Below are positions 8,800-15,896 of a DNA stretch of 64,000 bases, one piece after another. Location of the stretch: the NCBI GenBank assembly GCA_052117325.1, contig JBQKJJ010000004.1, one strand, 5' to 3'. The notes under the pieces were generated by a model that worked only from the letters and a program-made list of their open reading frames with translations, ran no database searches and had not been told where the DNA came from. Within the stretch, counting starts at the first letter, position 1. Each line of letters opens with the position of its first letter. The translations under genes were made by a program, and so were the position numbers. This DNA comes from CAG-964 sp902789345. Lineage in GTDB: Bacteria > Bacillota > Clostridia > Oscillospirales > Acutalibacteraceae.

Positions 8800-9405
8800 T
8801 TATCTGTTGCGTATAACCGATGTATGCTTTTCACGCAAATATGTAGACTCCAGGTCAGCCAGGTGGAGCTTTACAGCCAGCGGAAATTTTTCATATGCTT
8901 GGCTCATTGAATAACCGGTAGAATCCTCAAAGCCTCCCATATGCCAGCGTATAGCCATAGCCTCGTCAATTTTAAGCCTCATAAATCTTTCAACTAAAAA
9001 TACCGACTTTTCGCCGTGTCCGTAAGGGAAGGCATCCTCTATTTGATAAAACGGTACTTTCTCCCATTGACCCGTTTCGTCGTTCTTTACATTTCTTGTA
9101 GACACCTTGTAAAAGTTTGCCTTACAAAGGTCGTGCAAAAGTGCCGACACCGCAAAGCTTTCTACGCTGTCAGTTTCCTCGTCAAAATGCTTTTCCATCA
9201 TAACATTAAAAACGCTTATGCTGTGCATAACCAGCCCTTGTGGGCAGGCACAGTGGTACTTTGTGCTTGCCGGGGCAGTAAAGAAGTCGGTTTTACCCAT
9301 CCAGTCTAAAAGTCTGTCTTTTCCCGGACGGTTTACATATTTTTCAAAAAGCTCAAGATATTCTGCCTTATAGTCATGTTCCCCTGACTGTATAATCTCG
9401 CTCAT
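8800..9405 (-). CDS. HD-domain hydrolase
   Basis: 201 residues. The metal-binding histidines of the HD superfamily are visible: H51 or H61 (TKYHCACPQGLVMHS), the HD pair at 91-92 (LLHDLCK), H in PYGHGEKS, H in RWHMGGF and a final D in HLADLES. The arrangement resembles the HD domain of YhaM-type nucleases, but the OB-fold domain is absent, so it is better called a phosphohydrolase of unknown substrate. It starts 11 bp after the UPF0340 gene behind AAGGAGA and is probably the last gene of a pqqD-like/UPF0340/HD operon. Confidence 0.8.
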   Translation of the reverse strand: MSEIIQSGEHDYKAEYLELFEKYVNRPGKDRLLDWMGKTDFFTAPASTKYHCACPQGLVMHSISVFNVMMEKHFDEETDSVESFAVSALLHDLCKANFYKVSTRNVKNDETGQWEKVPFYQIEDAFPYGHGEKSVFLVERFMRLKIDEAMAIRWHMGGFEDSTGYSMSQAYEKFPLAVKLHLADLESTYLREKHTSVIRNR

Positions 9406-9416
9406 AAATGCTCTCC

Positions 9417-9965
9417 TTACATTAACGACTCATCATAAACCGCACGACCGCCGCCTACAAACTTAGGGCGTGTTCTGGCCGCAATTATTCTTGCCTCACC
9501 TATTGTACGCTGTTTAAGAGGTACAGGCACAGCTGTTTCCTTTAGGTGCATACCTATAAGCACTCCGCCAATATCTATACCTGCGTGTGCTCTTACCTTT
9601 TCAACCACTACAGGGTTGTTTAGCCCTTTATATGTTGCTGTAGCAAACGAGCCTCCTGCCTTTGGCTGAGGAATAACATTTACCGGCTCCAGGCCATATT
9701 TTTCGGCTACAGATGCCTCAAGTACGATAGCTCTGTTTAAATGTTCACAGCACTGTGCGGCAATGTTAATGCCCTTAGCCTGCAGCTCCTTATAAATAAC
9801 CTGAAACATTTCCTCTGCAAGCTCCGGTGTAGAGTTAGTACCCGGATTGTTACCTGTAACCTCGCTTGTAGAACAGCCTATAACGCATATATCACCCGGC
9901 TTTAACTTAGCACACTCCAACAGCTCTGTTACAACCTGCTTTGTTTCCTGCATAATTTTATCCAT
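9417..9965 (-). CDS. UPF0340 family protein (YwlG-like, TIGR01440)
   Basis: 182 residues. It matches the conserved UPF0340 pattern: GDICVIGCSTSEVTG near residue 24, CCEHLNRAIVLE near 72, GGSFATATY near 104, AGIDIGGVLIGMHL near 127, and RPKFVGGGRAVYD at the end. The family is widespread in Firmicutes, soluble and of unknown function. It sits 14 bp after the PqqD-like gene and 11 bp before the HD gene. Confidence 0.88.
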   Translation of the reverse strand: MDKIMQETKQVVTELLECAKLKPGDICVIGCSTSEVTGNNPGTNSTPELAEEMFQVIYKELQAKGINIAAQCCEHLNRAIVLEASVAEKYGLEPVNVIPQPKAGGSFATATYKGLNNPVVVEKVRAHAGIDIGGVLIGMHLKETAVPVPLKQRTIGEARIIAARTRPKFVGGGRAVYDESLM

Positions 9966-9979
9966 AATCCATACCCGCT

Positions 9980-10234
9980 TTATAAAATATTTTTTTCTCT
10001 CAAGTAATCTATATATTCTCGAACATCACATTCAGCCTGCTTAGGCTCAACATTATATTCCTGTGCCATATCTGCGGCAATTTTTTCAGCCGTATGTCCC
10101 TTTTCAAGACCCTTCCAAATAAAAGCACCTGTTTCATTCATTTTTATAATGGAATTAAACTGGGACTGCCCATCAATCAGAGGAATCAGCAGATACTCGC
10201 CTGCCGCTTCTCTAAGTAAATAATCCTTGTTCAA
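9980..10234 (-). CDS. PqqD-like protein
   Basis: 84 residues from a TTG at 10234 that has AAGGTGG 5 nt upstream; the frame is open further up but without a good site. The sequence AGEYLLIPL...FNSIIKMNETGAFIWKGLEKG and the helical C-terminus match the PqqD domain. PqqD folds bind leader peptides in RiPP systems and hand them to radical SAM enzymes. No radical SAM partner or precursor peptide is visible nearby, so its function here is open. An ABC exporter gene diverges from it. Confidence 0.7.
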   Translation of the reverse strand: MNKDYLLREAAGEYLLIPLIDGQSQFNSIIKMNETGAFIWKGLEKGHTAEKIAADMAQEYNVEPKQAECDVREYIDYLREKNIL

Positions 10235-10364
10235 GCCGCCCACCTTACCTTTCTGACTATTTACACAGTACCTTTTACAGCCTGTATACACATTATTATT
10301 TTACATTATCAAATAAAAATAATCAATATACAGTGGGTATATGTTAAAAAAATAATTTTTATGT

Positions 10365-10370
10365 TATAAT
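10365..10370 (+). promoter_or_regulatory. Extended -10 promoter of the ABC exporter gene
   Basis: TGTTATAAT (TG at 10362-10363, TATAAT at 10365-10370) lies about 75 bp before the ABC gene. No good -35 box is visible, as is common for extended -10 promoters. Confidence 0.5.
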
Positions 10371-10445
10371 TTCTCATATATAGTTTTAGCAAATAATCTT
10401 TTTATTTTATAATTTCGGAATGTACATATTTAGGAGCTGTTCCCT

Positions 10446-12191
10446 ATGGTTTTTAAACTTATTAAAGAAAAATCACAAAAGCTTATAAGTCTAAAGGACG
10501 AGCTTATGTGGCTGTTTAGCCTAAGCAAGTGCTACAAAAAAGAAATTTTTGCAGTTACTGTGCTTTCTGTAATAGGCACTGTTTTTTCACTGACCACAAG
10601 TTTATGCTTAAAATATGTAATCGACATAGTAACAGGCGCCCTTAACCAAAGTATACTGCTTGTTGCGCTGGCGGCTGTGGCAATGCTGTTGGGGAGTATT
10701 TTACTGTCAGCCATAACCTCAAGAATTACCACCAAGGTAAATGTAAAAATTCAAAACGAGCTTCAACTTCAAGTGTACGGCACAATATTTAACGCACAGT
10801 GGGAAAGCCTGCGTGAATACCGCAAGGGCGACCTTATAAACAGAATAAACAGCGATGTTTCACTGATAGCAAGCGGCGCTGTAAGCTGGTGGCCTACGGT
10901 AATTACCTTTGCCGCAAAATTTATATACACCTTTGTGCTTATTGTAATGAATGACCCTATAATGGCGGCAATAGCACTAATGTCTGCACCGGTATCTGCC
11001 CTGCTTTCAAGATTTATGATAAGAAAAATGCATAACCACAACCTAAAGGTAAAGGAGCTAAGTGCGGATATTATGTCCTACCAAGAGGACTCCTTTCAAA
11101 ATCTGCAATATATTAAGTCCTTTGGAATATCCGATGTTATTAACAAGCGGCTAATAAAAAAGCAGCAGGAATACAAGGAAGAAAGCCTTAACTACAACAA
11201 AACCACCGTATTAATGAATATAATTATGGGGCTTGTAGGTATAACAGTAACCTTTGTTTCATATGCCTGGGGCATATACAGGCTGTGGGAAGGCTTTATA
11301 ACATACGGCACTATGGTTATGTTCCTACAGCTTACCCTTACCCTTTCCAACTCTTTTAACTCAATTTTAAGCGTTATACCTACAACAATTAATTTAGGCA
11401 CTTCGGCGGCCAGAATTATTTCACTGGAAAACCTGCCGGAGGAAAAATCAACCCCTACAGCGGAGGAAAAGAAATTTATAAACAACAATTTTAAAAGCGG
11501 TGTTTCAATTAATTGCAGCAGCCTTACCTTTAGCTACAGTGACGAACCAAATGAAAAGGTACTTAACAACGCAAGCTTTTCAGCCGGTATAGGCGAAACA
11601 ATAGCAATTATCGGCGGTTCGGGCATTGGCAAAACAACATTTTTCAGGCTCTTGCTGGGACTTCTGGAGCCTACCGAGGGTGAAATAACATTTAAAGGCA
11701 TCAATGGTGAAATTATTAAAGCCGGTCCAAGCACCCGTGAATTAATAGCCTATGTACCCCAGGGCAACACCATAATAAGCGGCACAGTAGCAGAAAACCT
11801 GCGCCTTATTAAAAAGGACGCAACAGACGAAGAAATTATAATTGCACTAAAGCTTTCCTGTGCCTATGACTTTGTAAGCAAACTGCCGCAGGGAATAAAC
11901 TCGCAAATAGGCGAAAGCGGAAAGGGCTTTTCTGAGGGACAAATACAGCGCATAACCATTGCCCGTGCCCTTATAAAGGACGCCCCTATTCTGCTGTTTG
12001 ACGAGGTTACATCTGCACTGGACGAAGAAACAGAAAGCCGCCTGTTACATAACATTCAAACCCACTTTAAAAACAAAACAATAATTTTTGTAACCCACAA
12101 GCTAAACGCCCTCGATATTTCAGACAAGGTATATAAAATTGACAAAAAGCAACTGCACAGGGTAAACTACAGTGTGGTAGAAAACAAATAA
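10446..12191 (+). CDS. ABC exporter, fused membrane and ATPase domains
   Basis: 581 residues, a half-transporter. Residues about 30-320 form the six-helix type-1 exporter domain; residues about 350-575 form the ATPase with GGSGIGKTT (Walker A), FSEGQIQR in place of the usual LSGGQ, ILLFDEVTSALD (Walker B) and a VTHK switch histidine. There is no C39 peptidase domain, so it is not a classical bacteriocin processor. It is transcribed alone, divergently from the PqqD-like gene, and ends at a strong terminator. The substrate could be a lipid, peptide or drug. Confidence 0.88.
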   Translation: MVFKLIKEKSQKLISLKDELMWLFSLSKCYKKEIFAVTVLSVIGTVFSLTTSLCLKYVIDIVTGALNQSILLVALAAVAMLLGSILLSAITSRITTKVNVKIQNELQLQVYGTIFNAQWESLREYRKGDLINRINSDVSLIASGAVSWWPTVITFAAKFIYTFVLIVMNDPIMAAIALMSAPVSALLSRFMIRKMHNHNLKVKELSADIMSYQEDSFQNLQYIKSFGISDVINKRLIKKQQEYKEESLNYNKTTVLMNIIMGLVGITVTFVSYAWGIYRLWEGFITYGTMVMFLQLTLTLSNSFNSILSVIPTTINLGTSAARIISLENLPEEKSTPTAEEKKFINNNFKSGVSINCSSLTFSYSDEPNEKVLNNASFSAGIGETIAIIGGSGIGKTTFFRLLLGLLEPTEGEITFKGINGEIIKAGPSTRELIAYVPQGNTIISGTVAENLRLIKKDATDEEIIIALKLSCAYDFVSKLPQGINSQIGESGKGFSEGQIQRITIARALIKDAPILLFDEVTSALDEETESRLLHNIQTHFKNKTIIFVTHKLNALDISDKVYKIDKKQLHRVNYSVVENK

Positions 12192-12249
12192 ACAGTTAAG
12201 GCATAAAAACACCCCGAAACAAGCACATAAAACATATGATATATAAGCT

Positions 12250-12287
12250 GTGGGCTGTACTCAAAAAATCGAGTACAGCCCACTTTT
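12250..12287 (+). terminator. Terminator of the ABC exporter gene
   Basis: A perfect 13 bp stem (12250-12262 with 12271-12283), an 8 nt loop and TTTT. It lies between two convergent genes and may also slow transcription of alaA. Confidence 0.85.
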
Positions 12288-12322
12288 ACACAGCTATATA
12301 AAATTTTACAATAAAGAAAAAA

Positions 12323-13540
12323 TTAATTTTGCTTATAGTCAGCAAAGAACTCTGCAAGCTGACTTGTTGCCCTTTCCAAATTCTCAACACTTGGAAGATA
12401 CACAATTCTAAAGTGGTCAGGCTGTTCCCAATGGAATCCGCCGCCGTGTGTAAGCAAAATATGCTTTTCTCTCAGAATATCCAATACCATTTTTTCATCA
12501 TCTGTTACATTAAACTTCTTAACATCTATCTTAGGGAAAATGTAGAAAGCCGCCTCCGGCTTTGTTGATGACAGTCCCGGTATATCGTTTATAGCGTTAT
12601 AAATAAAATCTCTCTGCTGACGAACTCGTCCGCCTGACAGTAGTAATTTTTCGGTTTCTTCTGTATGGTTAAGTGACAGCTCAATAATAGACTGTGCCGG
12701 AACATTTGAGCAGAGCCTCATTGAAGAAAGCAAATTTAAGCCCTCTATATAGCCCTCACAGCCCTTTTTGTTGCCGCATAGGCACATCCAGCCACAGCGG
12801 TAGCCGGCTATAAGATGGGACTTTGACAGTCCGTTAAAGCTGACAACCATTAAATCAGGCGCCAAGGAAGCAAGAGCAGTATGCTTTTTACCGTCAAGCA
12901 CAAGTCTGTCGTAAATTTCATCTGCAAAAATAATTAAGTTAAACTCTCTTGCCAAGTCAACAATTTTTTGAAGTATTTCTACAGGGTACAACGCACCTGT
13001 AGGATTGTTAGGATTTATAACAACAATGCCCTTTGTTTTGCTTGTAATTTTACTCCTCATATCGTCAATATCAGGGTACCAGTTAGAGCTTTCGTCACAA
13101 ATATAATGCACAGCCTTACCCCCTGCCAGTGTTACAGAGGCAGTCCACAGTGGGTAATCCGGTGCAGGTACAAGCATTTCGTCACCGTTGTTAAGCAAGC
13201 CCTGCATAGACAATGTAATAAGCTCGCTTACGCCGTTACCGGTGTAAACATCATTTTCAGTTACACCCTCAACGCCCTTGCTTTTGTAATACTCTACAAT
13301 AGCGTGTCTGGCTGCAAATATACCCTTAGAGTCGGAATAGCCCTCTGTATGAACAAGACTTTCTGACATTTTGTCAACCAACGCCTGTGGTGCCCTAAAA
13401 TCAAACACGGCCGGGTTGCCGATATTCAGCTTTAATATTTCTGTACCCTGAGCTATCATTCTGTTAGCCTCGTCCATAACAGGTCCACGAATATCGTAAC
13501 AGACATTATCAAGCTTGTGGGATTTTTCAAACTTTCTCAT
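12323..13540 (-). CDS. alaA: Alanine/valine-type aminotransferase (AlaA-like)
   Basis: 405 residues from the ATG at 13540, which has AAAAGGTG 5 nt upstream; a 21-nt upstream alternative has none. It is a PLP fold-type I aminotransferase very similar to E. coli AlaA along the whole length: EKSHKLDNVCYDIRGPV at the start, LKLNIGNPA, VINPNNPTGA, FADEIYDRL, and the PLP lysine in FNGLSKSHLIAGYRCGW. AlaA makes alanine from pyruvate and glutamate. It is transcribed alone and converges on the ABC exporter. Confidence 0.88.
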   Translation of the reverse strand: MRKFEKSHKLDNVCYDIRGPVMDEANRMIAQGTEILKLNIGNPAVFDFRAPQALVDKMSESLVHTEGYSDSKGIFAARHAIVEYYKSKGVEGVTENDVYTGNGVSELITLSMQGLLNNGDEMLVPAPDYPLWTASVTLAGGKAVHYICDESSNWYPDIDDMRSKITSKTKGIVVINPNNPTGALYPVEILQKIVDLAREFNLIIFADEIYDRLVLDGKKHTALASLAPDLMVVSFNGLSKSHLIAGYRCGWMCLCGNKKGCEGYIEGLNLLSSMRLCSNVPAQSIIELSLNHTEETEKLLLSGGRVRQQRDFIYNAINDIPGLSSTKPEAAFYIFPKIDVKKFNVTDDEKMVLDILREKHILLTHGGGFHWEQPDHFRIVYLPSVENLERATSQLAEFFADYKQN

Positions 13541-13693
13541 AAAAACACCTTTTACATTCAATTTTTACAGCATATATTTAATAAACTGTATTTAACACAA
13601 CACCTTAAATTCAAACTAAACATACATATACACACATTTAATATGTACAACTTATTACCTGCTGTATTTGTCCGGCAACAACGCCGCTCGCAA

Positions 13694-13933
13694 CTAAATA
13701 ACGCCGTTACCAAGCAAGACTAAAAATACCACAAAAAGCAGTAAAAGCCCTAAAATTACAGAGCCAACGGTTATAAGCACTACCGGGTAGGTTTTGCTGC
13801 GGCTTTGTTTACGCACCTTAAAAATTATACCTAAAATTAATAAAAGAGCGCCTAACACAAACAAAAACAGCATTAATGCCAGTATTACAAGTGCAGCTGC
13901 ACCAAACACAAGCATCATTGAGAAAAATGCCAC
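13694..13933 (-). CDS. Small two-helix membrane protein
   Basis: About 79 residues. AGGAGG is 7 nt before a GTG at 13933 and only 1 nt before an ATG at 13939, so I prefer the GTG. Two long hydrophobic segments (residues about 3-38 and 50-75) flank a short basic loop (KVRKQSRSKTYP). I recognise no family. It follows the ilvE terminator by about 20 bp, so it may be transcribed by read-through. Confidence 0.6.
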   Translation of the reverse strand: MAFFSMMLVFGAAALVILALMLFLFVLGALLLILGIIFKVRKQSRSKTYPVVLITVGSVILGLLLLFVVFLVLLGNGVI

Positions 13934-13954
13934 CAACATACCTCCTATTTATTA

Positions 13955-13991
13955 AATATGGTAATTGCGGACAAGCCACAATTACCATATT
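13955..13991 (-). terminator. Hairpin after ilvE
   Basis: A 13 bp stem (AATATGGTAATTG and its complement) with an 11 nt loop lies 40 bp after the ilvE stop. The T-run is poor (TTTAATAAAT), so it may be partial and let the small membrane gene be transcribed. Confidence 0.55.
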
Positions 13992-14031
13992 TACTTAACT
14001 AAATTAACTTTTTAAGTCGGCGTAATTAACA

Positions 14032-15057
14032 TTATTTAATTTCGCAAATCCAGCCTTCCGGTGCTTCAATTTTGCACATTTGAATACCTGTAAGTGTATC
14101 ATACAGCTTCTTTGTAATAGGTCCCATTTTTTCCATACCGCTTGGGAAGCAAATATCCTTACCGTGGTCAACAATCTTGCCAACAGGTGTAACTACGGCA
14201 GCTGTACCGCACAGGCAGCATTCTGCAAAATCCTTTAGCTCATCAAGATATACTTCTCTTTGCTCAACCTCAAGTCCCAAATAATCCTTAGCAACTGTCA
14301 TTAGTGAGCGTCTTGTAATTGAAGGAAGTATACTGTCTGACTTAGGTGTAACAACCTTATTATCCTTTGTAATGAAAATAAAGTTAGCACCACCTGTTTC
14401 TTCAACCTTTGTTCTTGTTGCAGCGTCAAGATACAGGTTTTCGTCGTAGCCCTCTGCGTGTGCTGTAACAATAGCATGCAGGCTCATGGCGTAGTTTAAG
14501 CCGGCCTTAACATGTCCTGTGCCGTGTGGTGCGGCTCTGTCAAAGTCGCTTACCTTAATTGTAATAGGCTTAGCGTCACCCTTGAAGTAAGGACCAACAG
14601 GTGTAGAGAATATTCTAAACTGGTACTCTGTAGCCGGCTTTACGCCTATTACAGGGTTAATACCAAACATATAAGGTCTTATGTAAAGTGTTGCACCTGA
14701 ACCAAACGGAGGTACATATGCCTCGTTAGCCTTTACAACTGCCTTTACGCCCTCAACAAACTGTTCAACGCTTAGCTGTGGCATCTCAAGTCTTTTGCAG
14801 GTATCTGACATACGCTGTGCATTTAGGTCAGGACGGAAGCAGACAATCTTGCCGTCCTCTGTTGTATAAGCCTTTAACCCCTCAAAGCAGGTTTGTGCAT
14901 ACTGCAATACACAGGCACATTCGCTCATTGTAATCATATCATCGTCAATAAGTGCACCATTGTCCCACTTACCGTCTTTAAAATTAGCTACATATCTTTT
15001 GTCGGTTTTTCTGTAACCAAAGCCGATATTTGCCCAATCAAGATTTTTCTTTTCCAT
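14032..15057 (-). CDS. ilvE: Branched-chain amino acid aminotransferase
   Basis: 341 residues, the usual size of the long BCAT group. The enzyme interconverts leucine, isoleucine and valine with their 2-oxo acids using PLP. Visible motifs are CFEGLKAY near residue 57, RPYMFG near 128, the PLP lysine in GHVKAGLNYAMS near 183, VEETGGANFIFI near 216 and the cofactor-binding SILPSITRRS near 243. It starts 23 bp after the pyruvate-kinase-domain gene and is probably co-transcribed with it. Confidence 0.93.
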   Translation of the reverse strand: MEKKNLDWANIGFGYRKTDKRYVANFKDGKWDNGALIDDDMITMSECACVLQYAQTCFEGLKAYTTEDGKIVCFRPDLNAQRMSDTCKRLEMPQLSVEQFVEGVKAVVKANEAYVPPFGSGATLYIRPYMFGINPVIGVKPATEYQFRIFSTPVGPYFKGDAKPITIKVSDFDRAAPHGTGHVKAGLNYAMSLHAIVTAHAEGYDENLYLDAATRTKVEETGGANFIFITKDNKVVTPKSDSILPSITRRSLMTVAKDYLGLEVEQREVYLDELKDFAECCLCGTAAVVTPVGKIVDHGKDICFPSGMEKMGPITKKLYDTLTGIQMCKIEAPEGWICEIK

Positions 15058-15080
15058 ATATTATTCTCCTTTTAACAGCC

Positions 15081-15608
15081 TTAGTATAAGCTAGGCTTTT
15101 CAATAATTTCATTTATTTTAGTTTCAAGCACTGACGACGAATACGCTGGGGTAATAATACAGACAGTATCCGCACCCTTTCCGCTGCCGCCAACACATAC
15201 TACCGGTTTGCCGTACTGAAGCAGTCCTGCGTCATTTGCCATAAGGGATATTTCAACACAGACCTTTACGCCCTGCCCAAGCATACGCAAAGTATCTGCA
15301 ATTATCTGTACCGGATAAATTCCGGAATATTTCTTTGAAATTCCACGCTCACAGCCGCTTAATGCATGACCTGCCGTTACAACATATGCACCGTTTTTAC
15401 ACAGATAGTCGTAGGTTTCAGCAGACATTTTATTTTCACCTGCCTGCGGTGAACCAAAAGCGTTACGCACTACCACCAATCTGCCGGTATAATTAATTTC
15501 ACTTATAATATTAAGCGCAGACCTTGCAGTGTTGCCTGTAGTAGAAGCAAGACAAATGTCAAGGTTACGCTCCTTAGCTAAGGAAATTGCTTTTTGTAAA
15601 ATACCCAT
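15081..15608 (-). CDS. Stand-alone pyruvate-kinase C-terminal-like domain protein
   Basis: 175 residues covering one alpha/beta domain like the C-terminal (PK_C) domain of pyruvate kinase: CLASTTGNTARSAL near residue 19, RLVVVRNAFG near 43, and VCVGGSGKGADTVCII near 136. The catalytic barrel and B domain are absent, so it cannot be a pyruvate kinase. Similar free domains occur in clostridia with no assigned role. It lies upstream of ilvE, behind an AAGG site and a long leader. Confidence 0.7.
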   Translation of the reverse strand: MGILQKAISLAKERNLDICLASTTGNTARSALNIISEINYTGRLVVVRNAFGSPQAGENKMSAETYDYLCKNGAYVVTAGHALSGCERGISKKYSGIYPVQIIADTLRMLGQGVKVCVEISLMANDAGLLQYGKPVVCVGGSGKGADTVCIITPAYSSSVLETKINEIIEKPSLY

Positions 15609-15741
15609 ATATCCACAACCTTAGATTTCTTGAAAAATTTTACAGAACCAAAATACCCTCTAAAATTTTTCACTTTTGTAATTTAAGGCAGTAAAGCGCA
15701 GCGGCAAACACCACCACGAATTAAACCTGCTATACCTGCTT

Positions 15742-15747
15742 ATTATA
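15742..15747 (-). promoter_or_regulatory. Likely -10 box for the PK_C-like gene and ilvE
   Basis: TATAAT in the context GTGTATAATAAG on the minus strand; the possible -35 (TAGCAT, 17 bp away) is weak. It would give a leader of about 130 nt in which I recognise no known RNA. Confidence 0.4.
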
Positions 15748-15833
15748 CACTTTTTCTCTAAAAAATGCTAGATATTTTGAATAACTTTTTCAAGAAAAAT
15801 GAATTTTTTTCTATTTGGTAATTCAATTTTCAA

Positions 15834-15879
15834 CTACAGCACAACTGCACGCTTATATATTTATGCAGTTGTACTGTAG
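15834..15879 (-). repeat. Inverted repeat after alaS
   Basis: A 16 bp stem with one mismatch (CTACAG.ACAACTGCA and its complement) and a 14 nt AT-rich loop, 18 bp past the alaS stop. No T-run follows on the minus strand, so it may protect the 3' end rather than act as a standard terminator. Confidence 0.5.
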
Positions 15880-15896
15880 AATTACAAAATTCTTTA

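Noticed and set aside
12323..13540. A kynurenine- or aspartate-type aminotransferase
   Set aside because: Similarity to AlaA is strong along the whole length, including the N-terminal EKSHKLDNVCYDIRGPV.
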